Source of the DNA: Taxawa tesnikishii (nom. ined.) | Lineage: Eukaryota; Ascomycota; Dothideomycetes; Dothideales | Assembly: GCA_030247885.1 (NCBI GenBank) | Contig: JAPDRO010000009.1 | Span: 1-64,000, forward strand | DNA: 64,000 nucleotides | Reading direction: 5' to 3' | Shown here: in pieces, positions 49,009 to 59,705 of the stretch | Numbering within the stretch: position 1 is the stretch's first letter | Layout of the letters: every line of letters starts with the position of its first letter | Position numbers and translations under genes: made by a program | The notes under the pieces: model-generated | What the model saw: the letters and a program-made list of their open reading frames with translations, nothing else | Database searches by the model: none | What the model was told of the DNA's origin: nothing

Positions 49009-50448
49009 ATGGCGGCAACCATTGGACGCAGTGATTCGCTCTTGGCGGACGACCTCGACCCACTGTCGCGGTCTGCGGTAAACAATCCCCGAGATGCTCA
49101 CATCACCACCACAGACATGTTAGTTTTGGCATTCATTTCCTCCTTGCTCTCTGCCAGCTTTCTGTTCTTCGTCGTCGGTGCTCAACAAATCCCTCTGAGC
49201 TCGTCCAATGCAGCAACAACGCCCCGCTATCAACTGGGCTCTTCAGCTTTCAACGCCACGATCGAGGCATTCCTGACCAACAACTCGATCCCAGGCCTGA
49301 GCCTTGCAATCACCAAATCCGACCGTCTGGTCTACGCCTCCAGTTACGGGTATGCGGACGCCACTTTACAGATTCCAGTCAACACCACTCACCGCTTCCG
49401 GCAAGCTAGCGTCTCCAAAACCGTCACTGCCGTCACCGCCTTGTACCTGGTACAGCAGGGTAACCTATCACTTGACGACACCGTCTTTGGCGACAACGGC
49501 GTGCTTGGTACAAAGTACGGTTGTGAACCTTATTCAACATGGACGACCAACGTCACGGTCCGCAACCTCCTCGAGCACAGCAGTGGCTTCCTGGACGCGG
49601 ATATGAGCGGTGGCGAGTGCGACGAGACGTACGGCTGCGATCCGACGTACAGACCGGAATGGCTCGGGCTCGATCAATGGTCACTCGTGGATGCAATCCT
49701 CAGTACTTACCAACCAACGCATGAGCCGGGCACGGTGGCAAACTACTCCAATTTCGGGTACTTTGTGCTCGGACGCGTCATCGAAGAAGTCAGTGGCATT
49801 ACTCCTTACGCTTCGTTCGTGCAGGATGAGATTCTGTGGCCGCTGTTGGGGATTAGGGGCATGGAGATCGCGAGTGATGAGACGAAGGTCAACGAGGTAG
49901 TGTATTATGCCCGTGAGGGCGAGGATGAGGACGCGCCGTATGGGTTCCATGTTGCAAGGAGGGATTCCGTAGGGGCTTGGATTGCGAGTCCAATGCATCT
50001 GGTCAAAATGCTGACTGCGATCGATGGGTTGGCGAGACGCAATGACATTCTGAACGCTGCCATGAGGGAAATGATGTTCACGAGAAGTAACGTGGAGGGC
50101 TCAAAATACGGGCTTGGCTGGGATGAAATCGTTGAGGATCGGGAAGGGAAAACAAGAAGGGCGACTAAGAGTGGTGGGTATCCGGGAACGAATTCTTGGG
50201 TCGTGATCGATTTTGAGAACGAGGTGAGCTATGCCGTCGTGGTCAATAGGGAAGTCCCGAAAGCACATGGTGGAGGCAAGGCTTTAAAAGAGCTGATCGA
50301 TGGCATTGTGGCTGGTGTTGAGGAATGGCCCGATCATGACCTGTTTAATAGTACAGAGCTTCACGCCGAGGGAAAGGCACCGCGTGTCGCATCGGCCTCC
50401 AAGGATGTTGTTCATCTGGGAGTGAGACTCTTACAAGCACCGTGGTAG
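49009..50448 (+). CDS. Serine beta-lactamase-like hydrolase (class C / esterase fold)
   Basis: An intronless frame of 479 residues from the first ATG. The fold is that of penicillin-binding proteins and class C beta-lactamases; fungal members act as esterases, transesterases or peptidases on diverse small molecules. Catalytic motifs: S134-V-S-K137 (ASVSK), Y246-S-N248 (NYSNFGY), and KSGGYPG as the third, KTG/HxG-like, motif. LLEHSSGF is the usual block before motif two. Residues 37-58 form a hydrophobic segment (MLVLAFISSLLSASFLFFVV); if translation starts at Met37 (49,117) this is a signal peptide, otherwise a signal anchor. Several N-glycosylation sites support secretion. Intact and without RIP. 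Confidence 0.9.
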   Translation: MAATIGRSDSLLADDLDPLSRSAVNNPRDAHITTTDMLVLAFISSLLSASFLFFVVGAQQIPLSSSNAATTPRYQLGSSAFNATIEAFLTNNSIPGLSLAITKSDRLVYASSYGYADATLQIPVNTTHRFRQASVSKTVTAVTALYLVQQGNLSLDDTVFGDNGVLGTKYGCEPYSTWTTNVTVRNLLEHSSGFLDADMSGGECDETYGCDPTYRPEWLGLDQWSLVDAILSTYQPTHEPGTVANYSNFGYFVLGRVIEEVSGITPYASFVQDEILWPLLGIRGMEIASDETKVNEVVYYAREGEDEDAPYGFHVARRDSVGAWIASPMHLVKMLTAIDGLARRNDILNAAMREMMFTRSNVEGSKYGLGWDEIVEDREGKTRRATKSGGYPGTNSWVVIDFENEVSYAVVVNREVPKAHGGGKALKELIDGIVAGVEEWPDHDLFNSTELHAEGKAPRVASASKDVVHLGVRLLQAPW

Positions 50449-50929
50449 AATGGAGACAGATACTATCGGTGGTATGAGATCTGAATTGAGCCGAATCTGT
50501 TTACTGCTACTTCATGAACCCCTACTTCATCTGGTTTGTTGTTGTAATAGAAGCGCGATAGAAACTGATCTATTCCTCAGAGGGGTGACTGGTCTACTTA
50601 TACGATTTAGGGTTGCAAACACTGCAAACGTTACAACGCCAAGGCTGACTAATAACTCAATCAAGCAACTCAATGAGCAGGAACACCACATTGTATTGAC
50701 AAGTCCATCACGTGACTGGATTGCTAGGCTCGGCGGAACGGCGACTGGAAGTACGATTTACCGGATGATGTTAAGATCTCCGGTGTCAGTACGAGACGTT
50801 GTCAGACCGCAATAGATTCGTCAAGTTCTTTCGCGGATATGACAGATCACTCGGAATTTCGATCGCGTATTTGTCAAGGCTCTCATTCCTTCTCTGAACT
50901 TCTTCCTTGCGAGCTCGTAGCATGACGAC
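50449..50929. other. Intergenic before the Zn2Cys6 regulator
   Basis: About 480 bases. The frame at 50,450-50,815 has no family character. This region probably carries the regulator's promoter, but I see no clear box. Confidence 0.5.
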
Positions 50930-52709
50930 ATGGATAGCGAACAGGTCCGTCCGAACAAGCGTCGCCGGGTTGGCACCGCTTGCCAGTCATGTCGCACAGC
51001 CAAGGCACGGTGTGAGTTGCAGCAGCACGAAAACAGATGCCATCGCTGCAACATATTAGAGTTCGTCAACGTCGTAGCAGCACAGTACTGGACTGATGAT
51101 TCAGGTAGCATCGAATGCGAACTCCCTGAACGGGCCTTAGTTTCCGGTTCGCAGAACAATGGCTTCGAAGACAGGTTGCACCGTATTGAGGAGATAATCC
51201 TGCGATTATCAGAGGCTGTTTTTCCTCAAGCCGCATCCTCCTCCGCCCCAAATGGCGAATCTCGAACGCCAACGAACGGCGCAGGTACAGATTCTCTTCC
51301 ATCGAACAATTACCCTAGACCTGTCGAGATCATCCGGGATCTGCAGTATGAACTGCTAGATGAGAGACATGAGTCGTCCGACGAACACTCGAAATATATG
51401 GACGTGGTCTCCACAGGTATCATAACCCCACAGGTTGCAAGTTCCCTGCTGCACACGTACGACCGCTTGTAGGCCTACCATTGCCGTGGTCAACGTATCT
51501 GACCGTCTCTAGATCTGTCGAGCGCTATGGGAAATGGGTATCTATCTCAAATCCTGACCAGCTGTCCGAGAGCTCTCCCCAGGGCTATGCCCTTCTGAAA
51601 AGCGTCTTATGCTTGTTAGCTACACGCTTTCACGCCGAGATTTCTGTGTACTCTACACAGGAAATATACCATCACGTCAAAAGGTTGACCGCCAGCGCCA
51701 TCATCGATACGCCCTCGGCTAGCCTCAGCGTGGTACAAGCTCTGACCCTGTTGTGCATGTGGAGTCCAGCAATTCGCACCGAAAAGCCCCTAGATAGTTG
51801 GCATTTGAGCGGCACCACGGCTGGTCTCGCGATACTTGCCTTCAAATTGGGCAAGCCGATCACGATCACAGATAAGACTCCGGCGCAAAACCTTCGGATC
51901 TGGAGCAGCCTATGTCTGGCTCACCTACAGTCAGTACAGAGCCTGTACTTTCCTGTTAAGGAAACCGAGGTATTGATCAACGCAGATATTCCATCGGTAA
52001 TGGCCGACCGATCTTGATCACTATCCCACTGATCGAGCAGTGTTCCCGGCTCCTTGACGAAACCGCTCAGCTACCATTCAACGAGCCTCTGATCGCGGAG
52101 CTGTCTCTCTATCTGGCTCTGCACAAAACCCTGAGAGAGCAGACTGGAAATTCCGAAGCCGACCAACGTCCGGATCTAGAGGATTGGCACTCTTCCTGGG
52201 GCCATCTGCTCAACAAACCAGGACCACCAACAACACTACAACTCGGATGGTGGTTCTCTCACCTGATACAGAACCGACGAACTATGCAACTAGAAGAAGA
52301 TGTCTCCACGGAGCAGAAGGCACGCGCGTTGCGTGAAAGTGCCAGCATCGTTTCGCAATTTGTGCGCCACAATCCAGCACGAGTCGCAGACTTCCCCGAC
52401 TTCATCTTCTTCATTGCTGGCTATGCCTCCCTTGTCCTTTGCGAATCGGCCATCGATCATCATCTGGTCGAAAGTATGCAGAAATACTTGACACGAGTGG
52501 CGCCTAACAACATGCACATCGCGTACCGCCACGGTCAAATCTTGCAACGCGCATTGCAGCGGTCTTTGGAGAGCGAGAGCGTCAATCCTGGAACTCTTGG
52601 GCATCAAGTTGTTGCAGATCAGGATTTTCTGAGTACCGGGCTGCATGATTTCGATCTCACTGGCTTCGACGTTTTCGGCGAATATTTCACGGTTGACAGT
52701 CTGTTGTGA
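50930..52709 (+). CDS. Zn2Cys6 fungal transcription factor
   Basis: Exons 50,930-51,060, 51,109-51,456, 51,513-51,996 and 52,041-52,709 (introns 48, 56, 44 bases) join into exactly 544 codons. The binuclear zinc cluster is at residues about 18-46: CQSCRTAKARC, then CHRCNIL/DIEC, with the last cysteine supplied by splicing at 51,061-51,108. A basic stretch NKRRRVG precedes it. The rest is the usual fungal middle-homology layout: SLLHT/SVERYGKWVSI, LLKSVLCLLATRF, SLSVVQALTLLCMWSP, LQLGWWFSHLIQNR. A nuclear DNA-binding regulator; targets unknown. Its stop is only 43 bases from the stop of the convergent ammonia-lyase/M20 fusion, so it is a candidate regulator of that gene, though convergence alone does not show it. 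Confidence 0.9.
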
Positions 52710-52752
52710 TACGCGCATCCGATTTGAGCGATATCCAGTTGACTTCCCAGCT

Positions 52753-55075
52753 CTATGCACAGAACGTATTGACCGTTTCTGACAGTATTGCCTCCACCTT
52801 GTGGATACTTGCCACATCTACCCACTCCTCTTTACTATGGGTACCTTCTCCGGTAGGGCCAAATACAACCGCTGGAATGCCTGCTTGACTAAGCAACGCA
52901 GCATCACACCAGATTTTGCCAGCAACGGGCTCAGCCTTCTTCTGCATGACCTCGGTAGCCGCTGACTTGACCTTTCTAATCAACAGTTGGCATTCTGAAG
53001 GCAGCAGGAACGGCCTTTCGAATAGCACCTTAGGTGGAGAGTATCGAAACCCCATCCTATTCCTGGCGATACTGGAGAGGATGTCTTCCAAGTCACTGAG
53101 GATAGACGCCGAAGTTTGGCCAGATACTGTGCGGAATTCGACGGTGACGCTGCAGCTTGCTGGATAACTGCTAGGCTCTTCTCCGCCGTTGATCACGCCG
53201 CAGTGCATTGTTCCCTGCCCAAGGATTCTGTCGGTAGGCAATTTCTTACCGTAAGCTTCGAGAGCGGTCAGAAAGGCACCAGCAGAGAAGATTGCGTCAA
53301 CTCCCGCTGCTGGATCAGATCCATGAGCTGCTACTCCAAGGATGTCAACCTTGACCCAGACGAAGCCCTTGTGCGCAGAATATAGCTCCAAAGATGTGGG
53401 TTCGGTGACGATGGCTCCATCAGCGGTCCAGCCCGCCTGGAGAACGTCCAGGGTTCCTTGTGATGCAAAGACCTTGTCGCTGACAGCTGTAAGGATGACA
53501 GAACCTCGCAAAGTCTGAGAAGAAGTTCTGGCCTTCATCATGGCGGTCATTGATGCGGCAAGCCCTGCCTTCATATCCAGGACGCCCCTGCCATGGATAC
53601 GATTATGTTCCAGGTGCCCGTTGAGAGCATTGGAAGCATAAGTGGCCAAATCCGCAGTGTCTGTGTGACCGCTCAACATGATCGATTTGCCGTCGCCTGA
53701 CCCCCTTATCACACCAATAACCGACGGACGGCCGACTACGGGTTCGATGAGGTGCGTCTCGATGTCGCGGTGTTGCAGCCATGCGCAGATGTAATCGGCA
53801 ATTCTGCTCTCACCCGCACCACCGGAAAGTGAAAGTGCAGGGTTGGAGGAATCAATGCGGGTCAAGGCTCGCGTGAGCTCGATGGGATCATCCGGACTGA
53901 TATCCCAAGGGACACGGTACGGTCGACATCCTTCGGTGTTGAGTAAGAGAATGATGGCATCTTTGGGAAAGCTTCTGACAGTGGCGATGCGCCTCAGCGC
54001 CGCCAAACCGGATGCACCGCATGGGCCGGATGAGATGCCTCGCGAAACAAGGTATTCAACTGCACAATGGCTCTCGTAGTCGGAAACAGTCGTGCTAATG
54101 TTGACATAGTCTCGAAGGTACGGCCAGGCGGTTGACGATACCGTCCCACAGTTCATACCAGCCATGATAGTATGGAAAGTGCGAACGGATCGAAGACCGG
54201 ATCTCAGGCTCTCGTAGAGGCATGGCGCTGTATCGGGCTCCACCGCGACCACGTCGAGATCCCGCCCACTGGTGTTGGCGTATACAATCGCTGCTTGAGC
54301 TAGCGAGCCCACACCTACTGGGGTGACGATGGTGGTTGGCTGGACACCGAGCTCTTCTAGCTGGATCTCCATTTCGCGGAACAGCGTGGCGTAGCCGTCG
54401 ATGATCCACGATGGGACATCCTCATAGCCCTCGAACGCAGTGTCCTGGATAAGGACGCCCCCGGTAGCGGCTGCAGTTGTGGCTCTTCGAACCGCCTCAT
54501 CGTATTCTCCATCAACGGGCACAACCTGTGCGCCTTCTGCTTGTATGAAACAGCGAGCAGCTTCGTTGACGCCGCTCGGAACATAGATTTGGGCGGGGAT
54601 GCGTAGAATCTTTGCCATCCAAGCGACAGCTCGCCCATGGTTTCCATCAGTGGCAGCGAAGAGCTTCAAGGACTGGTTCCTTGCTGCTGTCGATAGCTGT
54701 TCCAAGCTTGCCCCGTCCAGAGGAAGACCGAGACGAGCTGTGAGGGCGCGGTATATCCCCTAGCGACACTCAAACTCAGCCACAAGATCAGAGACAGAGA
54801 GCGCAGTCTGATGAAGAAGACGACGGTGATGTGAATACATACCAAGAAGCGCCTGAGGCTTTGAAAGACGGGAGGCCAAAGCGCGAACTCTCATCCTTAA
54901 CAAAGATAGCTTTGACACCGAGCTGTTTGGCGAGGTTATCGAGTGGAATGAGAGGCGTGGGCGAGTACGATGGAAGGGAAAGGTGGAACTTGTACTGCTG
55001 GGAGATGTCAACGGAAGGAATCGGTGGTCCTCGCGGTGCTTGTCTCTCGTATATCGGCCTCCGAAACGACGACAT
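52753..55075 (-). CDS. Fusion of diaminopropionate ammonia-lyase-like PLP enzyme and M20 peptidase-like domain
   Basis: Exons 55,075-54,839 and 54,759-52,753 (79-base intron; donor chosen for phase) give 747 residues. The N-terminal half is a fold-type II PLP enzyme close to diaminopropionate ammonia-lyase, which splits 2,3-diaminopropionate to pyruvate and ammonia: Schiff-base lysine K72 in SFKASGASW, AATDGNHGRAVAW, TPVGVGSLAQ, MAGMNCGTVSSTAWP, SSGPCGASGLAALRR and LLLNTEG. The C-terminal half (about 385-747) is an M20-type zinc peptidase/deacylase fold (ArgE/DapE/carboxypeptidase kin): SGHTDTADLA, GRGVLDMKAG, IVTEPTSLE and near the end GTHSKEEW. The usual DEE, which holds the general base and a metal ligand, reads DKV (507-509). 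Residual deacylase activity is therefore doubtful. No targeting signal is evident. The fused layout suggests deacylation coupled to lyase action on an amino-acid derivative. Confidence 0.88.
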
Positions 55076-55453
55076 GTTGGCCCATGTATTTTGGGGTTTT
55101 GAGATGGCGGAAGAAGACAATCGGCTGATGTCGAGTGCGAACAAGTCTTTTGCCAGACTATACACACGTCTTATAAAGTCATTGTGGTTTCGGACGACCG
55201 CCGGGGTTCCCGACGGAGCGCCGCCCGGCCACTGCTATAGGATCACGTGCGAAACCTGCGTGTTACTAGGCTGCGCCCGCGACACCTATGTTGTCGTGCT
55301 CCCTTTCTGTTGGACGCCTTATACACGTCCTCGTCTCCAGGTTCCGAAGAAATATCGCTCCGCCTGCTCACTACTAGCTGTTACGCGTCCTTTGTGAACA
55401 CCGTGGAACGCCGGTTTTGCGGGGAGGCTTTTACGCCATAATTGATTTCAAGC
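55076..55453. promoter_or_regulatory. Divergent promoter region
   Basis: 378 bases between the start of the ammonia-lyase/M20 fusion (minus) and the variant-zinc protein (plus). A TATAAAG-like word lies near 55,174, RC-oriented alternatives are weak, and CGG-type triplets that Zn2Cys6 factors can bind occur (for example near 55,200-55,215). No site is certain. Confidence 0.4.
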
Positions 55454-56738
55454 ATGGCAGCAGTCCGAGCCTGTTGGCTCTGTGCCAAACAGAAGCAGAA
55501 ATGCGTTCCTGATCTGGGTTACCGCTTCAATTTCTGTGAGAAGTGCGCAACAAGGAAGTCACACTATGGTCCCCAAAAAGTCTGTGATTATTCCAATGAT
55601 CAGCTACTCTTCTTCGCCACAGACTTTGCTTTCAAACATGCCCCACCCCGTTGCGGATTTGGGGAACATATGGAATATCAACCTGCACCCGAGGGATATG
55701 ATACTGTCCAGGATCCACTGCATCTGGGGCGGCAGTATTTCTACATCGAGGAGCCATATGAGAAAAGACAAGCATGGAGTCCCCTCTATGTGCGGAGAGA
55801 GATCGAGGAAACAGGGTAATCCTCACACTTAGCTTTTCATGAATCATTCTCACAACTTTGTGTCTTCAGAAAATCTGTCTTTAGCTTGACGCCACTCATG
55901 CGGAGTCAACACCCTATGCCCAATCTTGATCCTTCGTCCAAGATGAACGCTGCTTGGTCCCATCAGCGCAACAGTCGCCCCCATAACGACAAGGAAAGGG
56001 CCGCCTTTCGCGAAGGCGAGATGGTCCTGACGTGCCGAAGAATTTGCTCTCTATACGTGAGTCTGTCTTGAATTGCACTTTTGGACCAGTATCGTCTCAC
56101 ACAGATAGGGTTATCTTGATCTGGAAAGCCCTTCGAATCGGACTTTCCCACCAATGTTGCTTACGCCGGGCTATTATCGCGTCATCTGGCGTTTACAATT
56201 CTTTGATCCGCATGAAAGCGAGCGCGACCGGCAGACAATCCTCGACAGAACACTTGAACTTATGAACTCACGACAGAATTCGTGCGATGGTACAAGCACA
56301 ACAAGCGACTCAAGCCGTGACCCAGGCCCGCTGCTCAACGGTTACAAAAATGTCATGGGCTTCCCAAGATGGCCCGGGCATGATGAGGCCTCTTATCCCC
56401 ACTGCCCTGCGCTAAGATTGAGTATCGGTTACGGCCGCTCTCCACGTCATGTCAAAGACTATCAGCTTCTTTATGGACTAAATAAAGAACCAATCGCAGA
56501 TCAAGTGCTGTTGCCACGGTCGGCTTGCTGCCCCCGACTAGATCTGTTTGTGGACCCTCATACGTATCATAGCAACAAAGATAACGGCTGGATAAACCTA
56601 GAGAACCAAGAAGAACGGTTTGAGATTGTTAGTGGGCGCCAACCAGTGTTGGTTGTTTCGAACATTGACACCGGAAGTTGGCAAGGTGGATTTCGATTTG
56701 GAGGTGTAGAACTACAAAGGGTGGACGCAATGGTGTAA
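55454..56738 (+). CDS. Hypothetical protein with variant Cys-rich zinc motif
   Basis: Exons 55,454-55,815, 55,870-56,056 and 56,109-56,738 (introns 54 and 52 bases) join into exactly 393 codons, 392 residues. Near the N-terminus, residues about 7-46 read CWLCAKQKQKC, ten residues, CEKC, twelve residues, then C: a CX2CX6C-X10-CX2C-X12-C pattern resembling a Zn2Cys6 cluster with an enlarged last loop. The rest has no domain I know; it is polar with Pro/His/Tyr-rich stretches (LLTPGYYRVIWRLQFFDPHE) and an ordered-looking C-terminus (GRQPVLVVSNIDTGSWQGGF). Possibly a DNA-binding or zinc-structured regulator. It is divergent from the lyase/M20 fusion gene, which fits a regulatory neighbour but proves nothing. 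Confidence 0.72.
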
Positions 56739-56958
56739 AACATCGCTTTGTTACATGAGGCGAAGAACCCTTCCTTTCGATTGGTAATACAGCGCGAAAA
56801 GGGAGGCGGATTGTTGGGAAGAAGTGATTCGTCCGAGAGAAGGTTAACGCTCTGTACACCCCAGAATACAACGCATATTCCTGATCATCACCATTTAGAT
56901 CGAATGAATAAGTGCATCCACATCAGCATCTTGGACGTTTCCTGCGCTATACAGCGTC

Positions 56959-58237
56959 TTAGTTAGGTTCCCGCGTAATGCGTTGATAAAGCTTGTAAGA
57001 CCCGTAAGGCAACAGCAAGGCCCCAGCTCCAATTCCCACACCAGGTGCCACAAGGAGCGTCGCTGCAGCGGTATGTGGCAAAGCAAAATGTAAAACGCCC
57101 CAATGGATAAATCCACCAAGCCCTGCGCCTGCGCCTGCGCTGCCAACTTTCAATACTTCGAGCTTCGTTTCATCCTGCCTTGCCCTTCGCCGGATAGACA
57201 CGCCGCATACCTGGTCCGCGCTGATGACTTCGCAAAAGGGCTCCTACGAGCTAGTTCTGTCTCAACAGTTGACCTCTCGTCAATAGCGTGCGCGCTTTTC
57301 TTGCCCTTGCTTCCAAGCCCCACGATGAAGAGGTCCTTGGGAGCCAGGCTATGTGGGATCGCGACGTGATGCGTCTCCGGGCGGCACAAACGTGGCTCGC
57401 CATCGCTTATCAGGATAAAGATATGGTAAGTGTCCGTACGCTTCTGATCCTGAGATCTCCGGTTTGTGTGCGCGTCCGCCGCGTCGATCGCTTCCTGGAA
57501 CGTCTCATAGCCAGGCTTGGTTGGTACAACGAGAAGATCGCGGAATCCTTGTTTCTTCTCTGCCAGCTTCCACAAGGGGGTCAGATCAACGGTGCTCACT
57601 CCAACAAGATAAGTTTTGACAGTCGAAGATGGTCGGTCTTCCAGGAACTTTTTCCGGACATAACAATCCCAGTGTTCGCAGATATCGAGAAACGACTGGG
57701 CCCTGGCGGTTGGACTGAGACCATACGTCCGGCTTTCATGTTCGAGATGGACCTGGCAAGCAAGAATTTCCGCTTGTTTTGTCTTCGCCGTGGCTTCGAT
57801 TTTCTGGTTGTACGCATTGATACACATCAAGGGAATGCTAACTGCCTGAACGGCGGTCGCCGCGTGGAGAAGACCCCTCCCCACTTTCAGAGCTGCGTTC
57901 GCTGATTCTGCCGTGGTCGTTGTCGCGTCGGCAGCTGTTCTAATGCTCTTCGTTGCTTCGTCTAGCGGTAGCTGCCTGACGTACTGAGTAACATCATGCA
58001 TGGCTTTCGCTGTGTCCTGGATTTGGCCCGCCACTTCGTCCATAGGCAGATCCTTTATCTTCTCTGCCGCTGCAGACACAGCCTGGACACCTTCACTCAA
58101 GTGCGCGTTTGTCAATGTGTCCGCTGCTATTCTGACGGAAAGCAGTGCTTGGGGAGTTCAGCATTGTTCATATACGTTCCGAATCCTTCGGCGGTAGTTT
58201 GGCCGAGAACCTTTGCTTCCGGCTTGCCGTCGACCAT
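56959..58237 (-). CDS. Hypothetical protein: helical N-terminus, ordered middle, C-terminal membrane segment
   Basis: From the ATG at 58,237 (MVDGKPEAKVLGQTTAEGF) to the stop at 56,959, about 426 residues without an intron. Residues about 40-120 are a heptad-rich helix (SAAAEKIKDLPMDEVAGQIQ, QLPLDEATKSIRTAADAT). The middle reads like an alpha/beta domain with an IFILISDGEPR stretch. The last 60 residues hold one or two hydrophobic segments (GGFIHWGVLHFALPHTAAAT, GVGIGAGALLLPYG). I recognise no family. The DGEP stretch recalls von Willebrand A or similar folds, but without the full metal site. The frame shifts near 58,149 and 57,234-57,240; one lost base at each point restores a single 427-codon frame, so these look like sequence slips. 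Convergent with the preceding gene, 220 bases apart. Confidence 0.6.
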
Positions 58238-59705
58238 TGTGATTGTATTCAACAAACTGAGGATTTCCTAAGGGGTCCGGTGCAGTTGATGAAGTAGTGT
58301 CTCCAAACTTGAGATTTCGAAAGAAGTACTTGCCACCGTGTTGGGCGTGGACTCCCTTTAATACCAGAAGGTCGAGCCCTGAAGGACTGATCCTGTGAGT
58401 CATTTTTGGGCTTTCAAAATAGCTCATATGTTTGCCTGGGCTGTTATACCAACCAAAGTTGATACTTGAGGCTGACCATACGACCGATATCAGCGGAGAA
58501 TTGTCGCGGGGAAGTTCAGCCTCATCGATCCTTCCAGCAGACCTCTCCGAGATCATCGGAAGTGCGACGCCACCTGTCGTTCAGGCGGCGCGCTAGATCG
58601 ACTGGCCGAGCCATGGCCGTGTGCCGCTTGTCCCCAGCTGGTCACTTGCATGCGCGATTTACCAGAAAACCTGCCGTTGGGCATATACACCTTCGGTCAG
58701 TCGCTGGGACAAGTCGAACTGTGCATGGTCGAGACTATGACTCCATCCAAATTGAAGGATTGCCGCCGCCACAGCTCGATCCAGGCTTGCCAACAGCAGA
58801 CATGCTCCAATGACAGGCACTGACAATTCACTCTACAAGCCTTACGGCGCATCGTAACCGCTTGTGTTTCGCTGTATAAGACAGAACTAGTGGTTATGTG
58901 TGAACATGAGTTACTAACTCAGCCACAGAGGCATAGGACTGATGGTTCATCCTTGAGACCGTGCAGTTGAAGTAGGCTCCACAAGTGCCACGCTTGCGAC
59001 GTGTAGGTTGCTATATCGCGTAGCTGTAACTATAGCAAACCTAACAGAGTAGGACGTAATAAGGTATAAGCCACCAACTTATACTTCTTGTTTTACTATG
59101 TAAAGATCCAATTTCATGATCGCGAATATCCAGGCCGTTGTCAGGATGGGCCTAAGACGAAGTCCGTTCGTCGTCACCGAAAGTGCTGATATCCACCACA
59201 TTGCTGACGTTGCCGGCTGAAGTACGAAACATCACCTACGGCCTGCCCGGACATTTCACAGAAAAGGTGGTATGGTATGTGCATGGGTCGGTGCGAGACG
59301 AGCCGATGGCCCTAGCAGCAAGGCCCCCTTGTTGAAGACAAGCTCAACTGCAACCGTTGTCGATAAAGCCTACTACGATGTCTGCATGCCTATTGCCTAA
59401 TCTAGCAGCCGTATCCTATTGAAGCATGAGAGGGAGTAAGGCAGTCTACCTCCACAACAAATATGAGGCGAGAAATCGTCACGCGATGGTAGCTGCGCGT
59501 CTAAATCCCATGTCCATTACGGATGGTCTGCCTTATCTATAATCTCTGCTCGTGAGAGTCAATCGAACGATCCGTTCATCAAGTCATGTCTCCAACCGGC
59601 CGGCTAAACCTCAGCCGTTTGAAGCATTGAAGGGAAAAGACAGAAGAAAAAAACGCCGCTGAAAATGCAATGCAACTACGCCCTCGTGCACCATGCCTCA
59701 TGCCT
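58238..59705. other. Intergenic, no supported gene
   Basis: Contains the promoter side of the preceding minus-strand gene and the tyrosinase 3' end. A 132-codon minus-strand frame at 58,158-58,556 overlaps that gene's start and may be leader or an uncalled exon; no domain is visible. 58,990-59,110 is AT-richer. I see no repeats or RNA genes. Confidence 0.5.

Noticed and set aside
50450-50815. 121-codon frame after the hydrolase
   Set aside because: It begins two bases after the hydrolase stop and shows no family character; more likely 3' untranslated DNA.
58158-58556. 132-codon frame upstream of the helical/membrane-tail gene
   Set aside because: The frame of that gene starts cleanly at 58,237 inside it; the upstream frame has no domain, so I left it as possible leader.
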